A stretch of DNA of 55,864 nt. Source: Nitrospira sp. CG24C (GTDB lineage Bacteria > Nitrospirota > Nitrospiria > Nitrospirales > Nitrospiraceae). Below the pieces are notes generated by a model. It saw only the letters and a program-made list of their open reading frames with translations. It was not told where the DNA came from and made no database searches. The position numbers were made by a program, and so were the translations under genes. Where the stretch lies: the NCBI GenBank assembly GCA_002869885.2, contig NEWR02000014.1, positions 17,292-73,155 on the forward strand, in the 5' to 3' direction. This document shows, one piece after another, positions 47,242-55,563 of this stretch (the first letter of the stretch is position 1; each line of letters begins with the position of its first letter).

Positions 47242-48677
47242 ATCCCGGCAGGCGGTTTGAGGTTTAGCACCAGCATGCGGGGCTCGGTCATATCTTCGAT
47301 TGCGGCCTGAACCCCTTCACGCCCGACCCCGGAGTCCTTCACACCGCCATACGGCATGTGCTCAGCGCGAAATGTCGGAATTTCGTTTGCCAGCACGGCC
47401 CCAACTTCGAGGTGCCGAAAGGCATGGAAAATTTTATTCACATCCTGGGTGAATACCCCGGCGTGGAGCCCATAGTCGGATTGGTTGAGCGCCGTGATCG
47501 CTTCGCCGAAGTGTCGGTACGGGGTTACGGTCACCACAGGCCCAAACACCTCTTGGCAAGAGACCTTCATCGTTGGAGTGACGTGCGAGAGCACGGTCGC
47601 CTCCATCACCGAGCCCATGCGTTTGCCTCCAAGAAGTACCCGCGCCCCTTGCGATACGGCCTCCCCAATCCAGGACTCGATGCGATGGGTTGCGTCCGGA
47701 TCGATTAGCGGTCCGATCACTGTCGAATCGTCGCTCGGGTCGCCGGCCTTCAGCCGCGCAACTTGTAGCAAGAACTTTGTGGTGAAAAGATCTGCGATGG
47801 AATGATGGACAAAGATTCGTTGAACGGAGATACAGGTTTGACCGGCGTATCCGAACCCGCCGATGGCGCAACGCTGTGCAGCAAACTCGATATCGGCGTC
47901 GGGTTCGACAATCACGCCCGCGTTTCCACCGAGTTCCAACACCACCTTCTTTTTTCCGCATTTGGCTTTCAACATCCATCCCACGGCGGCGCTGCCAGTA
48001 AAGCTTAGGAGTTTGAATCGAGGATCGACGACGAGCTGCTCCGCCAGCTTGTTGTCACAGGGCATGATGTTGAGTGCGCCAGGAGGAAGTCCGGCCTCCA
48101 GAACTACTTCGCCCAAGAGTAATGCGGTGAGGGGTGTCTGTGGCGCCGGCTTGATGAGAATGGAATTGCCGGCGGCCAGAGCCGGTGCAACCTTATGAGC
48201 CACAAGATTCAGGGGAAAATTGAAAGGGGTGATTCCGAGCACCGGACCGATGGGAATCCGACGGAGAATGCCGAGATGGGAATCCGTCCCCGGCGTCCAG
48301 TCGAGAGGGATCACCTCACCCGGAATACGTTTTGCCTCTTCAGCCGCAATGGTAAATGTCTGTACGGCCCGATTGACTTCCCGCTTCGCATCGGTGGCCG
48401 GCTTGCCGGCTTCAGCCGTCATCAGGCGGGCAAATTCATCACGTCGGTCATAGAGCCCGCCAGCGATTTTTTGTAACGCATGATAGCGGGCGTGCGACGG
48501 CAAGGCCTTCATCGCGACGGCAGCATCGACCGTCGATTGAATTGCAGCCTCGGCGTCGGCGGAATTCGCGTTCGACACCTCGGCGAGCAGCTTCCCTGTA
48601 AACGGATTGTTCACAGGGACAAGGGTCTCCCCGTGGCGCCACTGACCTCCAATCAAAAATGGACGTGGTTCCTGCAC
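47238..48677 (-). CDS. NAD(P)-dependent aldehyde dehydrogenase
   Basis: 479 residues, GTG start at 48677. The Rossmann cofactor and active-site segments are complete: ITPFNFPLNLVAHK, FTGSAAVGW, VLELGGNAGVIV with the general-base glutamate, and GYAGQTCISVQR with the catalytic cysteine. The substrate is not evident; the neighbouring polyamine genes make aminobutyraldehyde-type substrates possible, and succinate-semialdehyde or lactaldehyde are alternatives. 27 bases downstream of the zinc-ribbon gene. Confidence 0.9.
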   Translation of the reverse strand: MQEPRPFLIGGQWRHGETLVPVNNPFTGKLLAEVSNANSADAEAAIQSTVDAAVAMKALPSHARYHALQKIAGGLYDRRDEFARLMTAEAGKPATDAKREVNRAVQTFTIAAEEAKRIPGEVIPLDWTPGTDSHLGILRRIPIGPVLGITPFNFPLNLVAHKVAPALAAGNSILIKPAPQTPLTALLLGEVVLEAGLPPGALNIMPCDNKLAEQLVVDPRFKLLSFTGSAAVGWMLKAKCGKKKVVLELGGNAGVIVEPDADIEFAAQRCAIGGFGYAGQTCISVQRIFVHHSIADLFTTKFLLQVARLKAGDPSDDSTVIGPLIDPDATHRIESWIGEAVSQGARVLLGGKRMGSVMEATVLSHVTPTMKVSCQEVFGPVVTVTPYRHFGEAITALNQSDYGLHAGVFTQDVNKIFHAFRHLEVGAVLANEIPTFRAEHMPYGGVKDSGVGREGVQAAIEDMTEPRMLVLNLKPPAGI

Positions 48678-48704
48678 GAGAGGCGCCCCGCGGGTAGTGA
48701 AGAC

Positions 48705-48974
48705 TTAGTCGGCGGACTTAACCGAGGCTGTTGAGATTGGCTCGGGATCGGCAGCCTGTTGGGCGATACCGGCCTTGGCAACCAAATCCTCCGTGCCCCA
48801 ATCACGAATTGCTTCGATCGTAAAGGCCTCATAGGTGGAAACGCCGTGGCATGTCGGGCAATCCGGCATCGGCACCTTGCGATAGAAGACTTCTGACAGG
48901 CAGGACATGCACATCCAGTAGGGTGGTTCTCCCTCGCGTTGCGGAACAGACCAAAATGATTGTGTTACAGGCAT
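48705..48974 (-). CDS. Small zinc-ribbon protein
   Basis: 89 residues. Two CxxC pairs, CMSC and CPTC, separated by about 18 residues form a likely zinc ribbon in the N-terminal half (YWMCMSCLSEVFYRKVPMPD). The C-terminal part is helical and acidic. Function unknown. It sits between the DsbA-like and aldehyde dehydrogenase genes with short gaps on both sides, consistent with one operon. Confidence 0.7.
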   Translation of the reverse strand: MPVTQSFWSVPQREGEPPYWMCMSCLSEVFYRKVPMPDCPTCHGVSTYEAFTIEAIRDWGTEDLVAKAGIAQQAADPEPISTASVKSAD

Positions 48975-48983
48975 AGATAATCC

Positions 48984-49691
48984 TTAGTGAATGATGAATG
49001 AACTGTTCTTTGCCATCGCCGTTCCCTCATGCGGATCGGTTGGCTCTCCCTGGGATCGTGGGGCAGAGGCCAACATGCGATCAATCTCCTCGGCAAACTC
49101 GTTGAACGGGACTGCGCCTGGAATCGCAACCGCCGGCTCTTTCTCGGTAGGCCCACTAGCCGTTCGTATCAGAATAAAACCGGGGGTGCCATGAAAGCCC
49201 CACCGGGTCGCCTCTTGACGATCCTGGAAAATGGACTCGAGATACTGCCGCTCGTCGAAGCACTTGGCAAACACCGTCTGGTCCAAGCCAATTGCCTTCG
49301 CATAACCTTTGAACAATCCCGAGTCTAAGCGGTTTCGTTCGCTGAAGAGTCGATCGTGCATCGGCCAATATCGGCCCTGGGCTCCGGCACAGCGCGCCGC
49401 GACCGCAGCGTCGACTCCGACCCCCCGATCCGCTCGAGGATAGTCGCGATACACAAACCGCACTTTGCCCGTATCGATATATTTAGCCTGCAATCGAGGC
49501 AAGGTTTCCTGAAAGAACTTCGCGCAATATCCGCATGTGAAGTCGGAATACTCGATCAAGGTGATCGGTGCGTCCGCGCTCCCTCTGATTCGTCCGTCAT
49601 CGGTGACTGATCCAGCGCCAGCCTGAGCGGGTTGCGTGATAAACAGCAACAACACCGCTGCGGCTGTGCGAAAGATAGACGTGCCCATCAT
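48984..49691 (-). CDS. Exported DsbA-family thioredoxin-fold protein
   Basis: 235 residues. A signal peptide (about 1-24, ending TQPAQA) precedes a thioredoxin fold with the active site TCGYC at residues ~52-56, and the cis-proline loop GFHGTPGFIL. It is of the BdbD/DsbG-like type acting on periplasmic disulfides. Start ATG 49691 overlaps the end of the DHS-like gene by four bases. The last residues (SSFIIH) are encoded by two heptamers, GTGAATG and ATGAATG, on the plus strand. Confidence 0.88.
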   Translation of the reverse strand: MMGTSIFRTAAAVLLLFITQPAQAGAGSVTDDGRIRGSADAPITLIEYSDFTCGYCAKFFQETLPRLQAKYIDTGKVRFVYRDYPRADRGVGVDAAVAARCAGAQGRYWPMHDRLFSERNRLDSGLFKGYAKAIGLDQTVFAKCFDERQYLESIFQDRQEATRWGFHGTPGFILIRTASGPTEKEPAVAIPGAVPFNEFAEEIDRMLASAPRSQGEPTDPHEGTAMAKNSSFIIH

Positions 49692-50794
49692 GTTCTGAGT
49701 GCGCGCTTCGCTTTTAGACGCTCCAGCAACCCGACCATGAGGAGAGGCCAGACAGTCGTGGCATCGCTCAACACTTCGGCAAAGCGCCCCCCTGCTTCCG
49801 GCGGAACAAACTTCCCCCAGGAGAGGCCTTCTTGATAGGTACAGCCGCTCAACCCACCCAAATGGTCCGGTTCCGGACAGATGCGCACCCCGTATTGGAA
49901 TCGAGGTGGCTCTACATGGAGGCCGAGCCTTGTATTGCTGATCTCAATGTAGGGGCCGACCTGCTGGGCCCAATTACGAGGCACCCCGCCCCCGATCGTA
50001 AAGATCCCACGCCGCTTGGCAGAGATGACATGGCTCGCGTAGCTGTTGAGATCGAGATAGGGATTGAACGAAGGATAGGAACGAAGAATCGTCCGCAGCA
50101 CATCAAGATCGCTCCCCCCCTGTAATTGCGCATGAGCCTGACCGAGATCTCGACTCATCGCCCAGGTTCCAAGATCCAGCCCCATCTCAGAATCGGTAAA
50201 GGCAGGGATAAAAACCGGGACTTTTTTCACATAGGCACTTTTGAGAATGCCCGTTCCGTCGTATTCTTCCGCGAGCGTCCTTCCCAATTCACGGGTGAGG
50301 ATTTCGGAGGACAGAGTCTGATCCTGATCCATCCGCTTCATCGTTTGGGCAACGACTTGTTCCACGTAGTTGAGGTTGGACTCCATCTCCAGCGTATCGT
50401 AGACTCGATTGTAGCCCTTCTGGAACAACTCTTGGTCGGACATGGACGAATGGTGTCGATAGTGTGTTTTGCCAACCGATTCACTCAGTCCATGGGCGAT
50501 CAATGCTCCGGTCGAGACGACACATTGCACCATCCCATGATCGATCATTGCGCTGATGATTTTCCCCATCTTAGCAATGGTCATTGCTCCTGACAGCGTT
50601 AACACAACGGAACAGTCAGGGTCTTCAATCATCGTCCACAGCACTTCGTAGGCTTCACCCAGTCTGCGGCCCCCAAAGGCAGTCTTGCGCATTGCGGTCA
50701 GCAGGCCATCGAAGGACTCAATCTGTTCCGGGTCGAGAGGCTCAAGCGCTTCGAGGCCGTCTTTCGCCCCATCGTGGAATTCGCGTACACCCAT
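49688..50794 (-). CDS. Deoxyhypusine synthase-like protein
   Basis: 368 residues from the ATG at 50794; an ATG at 50812 is an alternative. The NAD-binding and spermidine-binding fold is visible in VVLTLSGAMTIAKMGKII, FIPAFTDSEMGLDLG and IFTIGGGVPRNWAQQ. In eukaryotic DHS the catalytic lysine follows the glycine triplet (GGGxxKHH); here the positions read PRNW. Bacteria lack the usual eIF5A target, and bacterial homologues are linked to homospermidine-type polyamine synthesis. Together with the decarboxylase and agmatinase genes nearby this suggests use of putrescine. Confidence 0.85.
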   Translation of the reverse strand: MGVREFHDGAKDGLEALEPLDPEQIESFDGLLTAMRKTAFGGRRLGEAYEVLWTMIEDPDCSVVLTLSGAMTIAKMGKIISAMIDHGMVQCVVSTGALIAHGLSESVGKTHYRHHSSMSDQELFQKGYNRVYDTLEMESNLNYVEQVVAQTMKRMDQDQTLSSEILTRELGRTLAEEYDGTGILKSAYVKKVPVFIPAFTDSEMGLDLGTWAMSRDLGQAHAQLQGGSDLDVLRTILRSYPSFNPYLDLNSYASHVISAKRRGIFTIGGGVPRNWAQQVGPYIEISNTRLGLHVEPPRFQYGVRICPEPDHLGGLSGCTYQEGLSWGKFVPPEAGGRFAEVLSDATTVWPLLMVGLLERLKAKRALRT

Positions 50795-50851
50795 GGAAAG
50801 TCTACCTACCATAAGAAGTGAATGGACAACCGGCGCATTCTTTATACACAA

Positions 50852-51189
50852 CCAACAATAGAGGCGTCAACGAAGTTGCGCCCCGAGAAACCCCTCACCT
50901 CATGCTGGTTCATGAAGACTCAGGTCCTATTCATCAAACCACTACAATTGACGAGAAGTTGACGGCGGAGTGCGGTCAACAGGATCTGTAACGATTGGAT
51001 GCGGATTCAACGACCGCTATGATGTACGCGCTCAGATGCGTGGCCTGTAAACATGATATCAACTTAAGAGTATATACTAGTACATATTATCCCTGTGTAG
51101 GACGATCCATGATCGCTGGCTATGCAAGGAGGCTCTAATCACATGCAATTATGGATGAGGCGAGCAGCGGTACAAGTGAGCGTGGCGTG
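50852..51189. other. Non-coding boundary region before the accessory island
   Basis: No gene recognised. A strong ribosome-binding sequence AAGGAGG (51126-51132) precedes an ATG at 51143 whose frame closes after 22 codons inside the tRNA-like fragment (stop 51209-51211); this looks like a gene start cut off by insertion. TATATACTAGTACATATTA near 51070 is AT-rich and may hold its promoter. Confidence 0.45.
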
Positions 51190-51218
51190 TGGTGGTCCCA
51201 ACGGGATTTGAACCCGTG
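51190..51218 (-). other. tRNA-like 3' end fragment, probable attachment site
   Basis: Read on the minus strand, ACGGGTTCAAATCCCGT is a T arm followed by TGGGACC, A and CCA, a tRNA 3' end. The matching acceptor 5' strand GGTCCCA is not found within tRNA or tmRNA distance on the minus strand, so only the 3' part is here. Such displaced ends are left where tyrosine-recombinase elements integrate. Confidence 0.65.
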
Positions 51219-51361
51219 TTTTAACCCGACTACGACTTCGCCTTATTTTACGCCGGACTGGAAGATTTACTTGATATGAAAAACAGCGCGACTAAAACAA
51301 GCAGTCCATTGAAAGGGGGGTATCGAGACGCCGACCAGCGGTTTAGGAAATCGGTTTCGTG

Positions 51362-51454
51362 ACCCTACTCAGGCCTACTGGAACTCACTGGGGCCAACGA
51401 GAACCAAGAGTTAGAGAAAACTATAACATTGGCTGGAATAGGCCTGAGTAGGGT
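51362..51454. repeat. Perfect 16-bp inverted repeat
   Basis: ACCCTACTCAGGCCTA at 51362-51377 and its exact inverse at 51439-51454 with 61 bases between. It lies between the tRNA-like fragment and the cassette array and could be a recombinase arm site or a transcript hairpin. The rest of 51219-51548 shows no gene. Confidence 0.7.
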
Positions 51455-51548
51455 GGAGTGAGGTGGGTTTGAGCACAAAACGAGCACATTTGTGATGCAC
51501 TTCGTTTGGATCGGTAGATTTTTTCCAGAGAGCTCCGGGTCCAAATTA

Positions 51549-51642
51549 GCCTAACGATCTGCCGCTCAGCCGCGAGCGGCGGTTTCAGTAGTCTAGTGCG
51601 ACAGAACTCGCGCCGCTCGCCGGCTGCAGCGGCTTATTAGCC
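51549..51642 (-). other. attC-like integron recombination site (site 1 of island)
   Basis: Outer boxes on the plus strand are GCCTAAC (51549-51555) and ATTAGCC (51636-51642). The inner arms 51561-51581 and 51611-51633 pair over 21 bases, interrupted by two single unpaired bases that are both on the same strand, the hallmark of attC extrahelical bases. The loop is about 29 bases. It begins 9 bases after the stop codon of the adjacent minus-strand ORF. Confidence 0.72.
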
Positions 51643-51650
51643 AGCTCGGT

Positions 51651-52187
51651 CTAACTAACGCCGAGCTCCTTCGTGAAACTTGCCCGAAGCGGGAAATCCT
51701 GCTTGCCCGTAACCTCTCGAATAATCCGCCGGACCTGCGCTTCGATCAATGGTCGCGTCCACGGGTGAGCGTTAGCATCTGGGCGAGGAAGACTTTCGAC
51801 GATGTGCCAGATCAACTGGCGTACGTTGCGTGGACCGTCTTTCAAGAAACCAGGCCATGGTACGCTGGCTGGCCAGTCTGCGTCGCCAACGTCCGCTCGA
51901 ATCGCCGCCCAGACAACGTGCCATTGGTCCTTGTGCAGAATATCTGAAAGGGGCGTCTCCAGATCGAACCGTGTCACGAGCGCGGCAACCTGCCGTTTGA
52001 AACCGCGACGGAGCCGGTAGAACAGTTGTTGAGTCAAGCACTGCTCGACCGGAATCGTCGTAACGCGCGAGGTAATGTATTCAACCAATTCGGCTGGCGT
52101 GAGAATTCGCGCAGCGACTTCGTTCGGAATCTCTATTCCGAAAGTCTCTTCAGAGCCGATCACTATCTCAACGCCTTCGAGTCCCAT
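51651..52187 (-). CDS. Acyl-carrier-like hypothetical protein; probable cassette gene
   Basis: 178 residues. The N-terminal ~45 residues (GLEGVEIVIGSEETFGIEIPNEVAARIL, LVEYI) look like the second half of an acyl carrier domain, but the first helix with the DSL phosphopantetheine serine is missing. A second helical domain with FYRLRRGFKRQVA and a tryptophan-rich WPASVPWPGF segment follows. Such two-part proteins occur as uncharacterised genes in several phyla. It is flanked by GTTAGCC upstream (52207-52213) and an attC-like site downstream, so it is likely an integron cassette. Confidence 0.6.
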   Translation of the reverse strand: MGLEGVEIVIGSEETFGIEIPNEVAARILTPAELVEYITSRVTTIPVEQCLTQQLFYRLRRGFKRQVAALVTRFDLETPLSDILHKDQWHVVWAAIRADVGDADWPASVPWPGFLKDGPRNVRQLIWHIVESLPRPDANAHPWTRPLIEAQVRRIIREVTGKQDFPLRASFTKELGVS

Positions 52188-52206
52188 AGCTTGTTGGTCA
52201 GAGGCT

Positions 52207-52422
52207 GGCTAACAATGATTAGATGGATCCGCATAAGATGCGGAGCTTCAATTTTCAATCCGTATAATACGCCATCGATTTCTCTGAAAAATACACGAGA
52301 ATCAATGCAATCTCAATTAGTCGCGGTTCATGTGGCCATTTATTACGGCATCTTTACGGATCGGCATAACAATGATCCAGGATCTGTATACCTCCTGCGT
52401 TCGCTCCAACGTATTGTTAGGT
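52207..52422 (-). other. attC-like remnant between two cassette ORFs
   Basis: On the minus strand ACCTAACAATACGTTGGAGC (starting 52422) matches the 5' half of many attC sites and contains the stop codon of the upstream ORF. GTTAGCC at 52213-52207 fits an R' box just before the next ORF. At 216 bases the span is too long for a normal attC and includes a third TAACAAT/ATTGTTA copy near 52372, so the site is probably rearranged or composite. No gene in this stretch. Confidence 0.5.
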
Positions 52423-52725
52423 GCTGGTTGCTGACCGACGACGCAAAAAAAAGTATGCCGCTGCGGAATACACCGCAACCCCGACGGGAAAGCTGGCGGC
52501 GTAAGCCAAAAAATTCAAGGGCGTTCCCTCACAGAATGGCTTTTCTGGCTTCCCAATCTGGAAACATGGGACGAAAGTCTGCAGCGCGGTATTGGGCCAC
52601 GATAGGACTCGCGCTGCGGCCTCTGACCCCATCTCGTACGCGTAGAAGGCTGCCCCGTAGGATACGGCCAAAACGGAGACGCCAATTCCTGTCGCAACGA
52701 CCAATGCTCTAGCGCGTGAGTTCAT
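52417..52725 (-). CDS. Small membrane protein; probable cassette gene
   Basis: 102 residues from the ATG at 52725 (MNSRARALVVATGIG). Two hydrophobic helices, about 6-28 (VVATGIGVSVLAVSYGAAF) and 76-96 (LAYAASFPVGVAVYSAAAYF), with a soluble loop containing one CFQIGKPEKPFC pair of cysteines. Family not recognised. Its TAA stop is part of the R'' box of an attC-like site, as is common in integron cassettes. Bases 52726-53059 upstream contain nothing I can assign. Confidence 0.5.
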   Translation of the reverse strand: MNSRARALVVATGIGVSVLAVSYGAAFYAYEMGSEAAARVLSWPNTALQTFVPCFQIGKPEKPFCEGTPLNFLAYAASFPVGVAVYSAAAYFFLRRRSATST

Positions 52726-53059
52726 GGCACCTGTACTCCCCTTACTCCCCTTCTCAATTTCTGGACAGTTCATTGAACATTGCAAACCATCAATTTTGCA
52801 CAGAATCCAGCTCTCTTCGATTCTCACATTTCTTAAGAGACATCCCGGCGCACTCACTCGGGATTCATGTTTTCAAGCCTACCACAAGGCTTGAAACACG
52901 CTGGAGGGAATAGTCTTAATCCGCCTATTACTTAGGACGGATGACAGTGAAACTTGACGGCACTGGTTGAGAGAGATGAAGAGGATTGAAGGTCATATTC
53001 ATTTATTTTTGAACTGGAGAAAGGATACGCCCAAAGCCGTTGAAAATCGAGCGAACACA

Positions 53060-53293
53060 TTACAGGGTGCGGGCGCAGAGCACTTCGTCCTGGCGGAGGA
53101 CTTCGATGGCGGAGACAGGGACGCTGGTGACAGCAATCGTGTCGCCCAGCGCGTTGAAGACTTCAATGGAGTACCCCTCTGTGCCGTCAGGGGCCATGTG
53201 ACGGTCCACCAGTTTCACGATGTCGCCGCGACGGAGACGATGCTCCGGCACATCGCACTTCAGCGCTACATCTGCATAGAGCTCGAACTTCAC
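53060..53293 (-). CDS. DUF4926-family small protein
   Basis: 77 residues, GTG start at 53293. The pattern LYADVALKCDVPEHRLRRGDIVKLVDRH, then GYSIEVFNALGDTIAVTSVPVSAIE, matches DUF4926, small beta-barrel-like proteins that often occur beside another short gene in toxin-antitoxin-like pairs. The usual partner is not visible; 86 bases separate it from the upstream DUF5615 gene. Confidence 0.7.
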   Translation of the reverse strand: MKFELYADVALKCDVPEHRLRRGDIVKLVDRHMAPDGTEGYSIEVFNALGDTIAVTSVPVSAIEVLRQDEVLCARTL

Positions 53294-53379
53294 TCGGTCC
53301 TCCGCTTGTCTCTGTGATGAGCTTGGTGCCTGGCACCCTGTGCTTTTTCGGGTGAGAAGAAAGAGTTTTTCGACTGCGG

Positions 53380-53712
53380 CTACAGAAATTCGACGTGTTG
53401 AATCATGTCTTCGGCGGTCAAGACATCGTGGACCAGCATGAGTGCTCTCAGCATATGGGGAACCGGTGTCTGCTGAGGAGCGTACACAATGCCCCCATGA
53501 GAGACCCCGGCGGCGTGCAGCCGAAGAAAGTCCGTATCCTGCGTCACCATAACACGGCCTTCTTGAGTCGCTCGCTGCAGGTGTTGTTGATCCTCAGCTG
53601 CCTGTAACCCCAATTCTTGCACAGTGACCACATCGACGCCGCGCCTGCGTAATCCCTCTGTTACGGATTTCGCTACATGCTCGTCCATGTAGAACTTGAT
53701 GCGGTCAGTCAC
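53380..53712 (-). CDS. DUF5615 PIN-like protein (putative toxin)
   Basis: 110 residues, GTG start at 53712. KFYMDEHVAKSVTEGLRRRGVDVVTVQELG and the later VMVTQDTDFLRLHA give the acidic residues (MDEH, QDTDF) of the PIN-like fold of DUF5615, predicted nucleases. It overlaps the DUF433 gene by eight bases; these two families form a common toxin-antitoxin pair. Confidence 0.85.
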   Translation of the reverse strand: MTDRIKFYMDEHVAKSVTEGLRRRGVDVVTVQELGLQAAEDQQHLQRATQEGRVMVTQDTDFLRLHAAGVSHGGIVYAPQQTPVPHMLRALMLVHDVLTAEDMIQHVEFL

Positions 53713-54004
53713 CGATCTTGCTGCTCAGTTTAGACTTGATCTGCTTCCGAAGTTCGACGACATACGATTCGTCGGCCATGATGGCCTCATCAATCTCCTG
53801 ACGGTGATCGTAGTAATACGTCAGCGCGGCATAGATCTCGGCCAAGCTCAATCCATGATTGGAGGCGATTTCATCCGCGCTCAGCCCCATGCGCTCATGC
53901 CAGATGACGATGTGTTGCACAGTTATCCGGTGTCCCGCAATCCGGGGTTTCCCGCCCGCCACGTCCTCGGAAATTGCGATATGTGGTGTCGTCATAATGT
54001 CCAT
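53705..54004 (-). CDS. DUF433 protein (putative antitoxin)
   Basis: 99 residues. GGKPRIAGHRITVQHIVIWHERMGLSADEIASNHGLSLAEIYAAL is the DUF433 winged-helix signature. GGAGG stands 6 bases before the ATG at 54004. It precedes and overlaps the PIN-like gene, the usual antitoxin-toxin order. The C-terminal tail is charged and probably wraps the partner. Confidence 0.85.
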   Translation of the reverse strand: MDIMTTPHIAISEDVAGGKPRIAGHRITVQHIVIWHERMGLSADEIASNHGLSLAEIYAALTYYYDHRQEIDEAIMADESYVVELRKQIKSKLSSKIGD

Positions 54005-54087
54005 GGTGGCCCTCCGCAGAAGGAAATGACTGCATTATAAGCTAGAGGAGAGTCCCCTTCCATGAAAAAGGGACATCAACAGTACCT

Positions 54088-54297
54088 TTATGATCGGTCC
54101 TTCTTCTCCCGCAAGTCGGTTTTGGACAACCCTTTGAGCGCTCCACGGAGTGACTTGAGGGGGACTTCCGGCACCAGGATGATGATCCCATCTTTCGCCA
54201 TGACGTGAAGCTGCTGTTTCCGACTGAGACGCAGCTTTTCCCGCACTTCCTTGGGAATCACAATTTGAAACTTCGACGAAATCGTCGTCATGACCAT
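54088..54297 (-). CDS. AbrB/MazE-type DNA-binding protein (orphan antitoxin-like)
   Basis: 69 residues. The swapped-hairpin AbrB domain is clear in SSKFQIVIPKEVREKLRLSRKQQLHV. GGAGG precedes the ATG at 54297. Members usually sit directly upstream of a PIN or MazF toxin, but the next gene, 83 bases on, is the DUF433/DUF5615 pair, so it is either an orphan or regulates that pair. Confidence 0.82.
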   Translation of the reverse strand: MVMTTISSKFQIVIPKEVREKLRLSRKQQLHVMAKDGIIILVPEVPLKSLRGALKGLSKTDLREKKDRS

Positions 54298-54636
54298 TGC
54301 GGGCCTCCTTACTAATGCATGAGCGATTTTCGTCTCGTTGTACGCCGTGAGTCAAGGCAACCACATTCCTCCGCTGCCTCACAAAATCAACGATCCGTTA
54401 CGCAATAGAGGGCTATTTGTCCTGTCCTGTCCCCAGCTGTCCTCAACTGCCTAATTCCATTTTCCTCTTCTTTGCCTTACGCTCATATTCACGCCAAGCG
54501 GATGTAGGCTTGATCACCTGATCGCGATGGAATGCGCACGAGAGAGCACATCTGGATACATCAGCATACATCTGCTTAATTCCCAGGGCGGAATCTTAGG
54601 CGTAGGGTGGGAGAACGTTTGAACCAAGGGGGGTCC

Positions 54637-54918
54637 ATGAAGACATCAGATTTGTCGATCAAAGAACTCGCCGCCATCATTAGCGTGAGTAAGGACACCA
54701 TCCGGCGAGCGGTTCGCAACGGCGAGATTCCGTCGACAAGGGTCAGGACCGCGTTACGGTTTGATCTACAGGAAGTCCACACCTATATGCAGCGGAACGC
54801 AAAGGCCAGGTTTGGGGCACGTTCGACTCGCGCGCCGGGCGGCAGCGCCGGCCGCGCGCAGACCGATCAGCCCCCGGCTGGTAATACGGGGGCGCAATTT
54901 CTAGGCAACGAATCATGA
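54637..54918 (+). CDS. Excisionase-like helix-turn-helix protein
   Basis: 93 residues from the ATG at 54637, preceded by AAGGGGGG. The MerR/excisionase-type HTH is DLSIKELAAIISVSKDTIRRAVRNGEIPSTRV, followed by a wing (ALRFDLQEVHTYM). The C-terminal 35 residues are low-complexity. Near a tyrosine recombinase gene this fits a recombination directionality factor or regulator. Its end overlaps the next gene by four bases. Bases 54298-54636 contain the divergent promoters and no other gene. Confidence 0.75.
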   Translation: MKTSDLSIKELAAIISVSKDTIRRAVRNGEIPSTRVRTALRFDLQEVHTYMQRNAKARFGARSTRAPGGSAGRAQTDQPPAGNTGAQFLGNES

Positions 54919-55364
54919 ATATTTCCAACCGATTAGACAGCAACCCTGTTCCTCAGAGAGTACTCGCATCGGGACATGAGACATCCGTAGCACTGCGGCA
55001 GCAAGTCTGTCATCGGTGCGGAAAGGCCTGGTGGCCCCGTCGCCCGAAAAAACCAGCCCGATGTCCCGGTTGCAAAAGTCCCTACTGGGATAGGCCCCGC
55101 CGCCTGAAACACCTAATCATGCCCTTGAAAGAACCCGTGAACCAAGGAACACTGGCGAAGTCTGTATGTCGGAAAATGGCAAGGGCCCTTGGGGGAGGGA
55201 ACGAGCACGGGAACGATACCGAGGACCGTTCCTTGGCACAGGCACTTAATGTGCTCAAGGAGATGAAGGCAGCCGGAAGGACCTGGCAGGAGATGGGAGA
55301 ACGCATGGAACGGGAATTCGGCGCAAGCCTGGAGAAGGATCAACTGAAAGCGCTCGTCCGATAA
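54915..55364 (+). CDS. Zinc-ribbon hypothetical protein of the island
   Basis: 149 residues. One zinc ribbon near residues 32-55 (CHRCGKAWWPRRPKKPARC followed by PGCK), a pattern seen in many small mobile-element proteins, is followed by a linker and a C-terminal helical part (ALNVLKEMKAAGRTWQEMGERM). Translationally coupled to the excisionase-like gene by a 4-base overlap. Function unknown; DNA or RNA binding is likely. Confidence 0.65.
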   Translation: MNISNRLDSNPVPQRVLASGHETSVALRQQVCHRCGKAWWPRRPKKPARCPGCKSPYWDRPRRLKHLIMPLKEPVNQGTLAKSVCRKMARALGGGNEHGNDTEDRSLAQALNVLKEMKAAGRTWQEMGERMEREFGASLEKDQLKALVR

Positions 55365-55537
55365 ACATTCAATTCCCTGCACCCCACCACCTCCAGGGCA
55401 GGGATCAATCCGAGTCGCGGGGCGGTGCACATCGCAGTGGGCGGGCCTGGAAGGTTGCAGGAAGGCTGGCCCGATGCTCTCGCGCCGCGCTGCCACCAAC
55501 GAGACGCTGGCGTGCCGACGCGAGCGCAGAAGGGGGT

Positions 55538-55563
55538 TCGGGGGTGTCGTAAGACTCCCCCGA
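55538..55563. terminator. GC-rich hairpin upstream of the recombinase gene
   Basis: TCGGGGGTGTC and GACTCCCCCGA pair (10 of 11 bases) around GTAA. No T-run follows, so this may be a terminator for the preceding pair or a protein/recombinase site. Elsewhere 55365-55718 shows no gene on the plus strand. Confidence 0.5.

Noticed and set aside
51190..51560. tmRNA gene ending at the CCA near 51190
   Set aside because: The acceptor 5' partner GGTCCCA and the G-U pair expected of tmRNA are absent, and no resume frame is seen; only a 3' fragment is supported.
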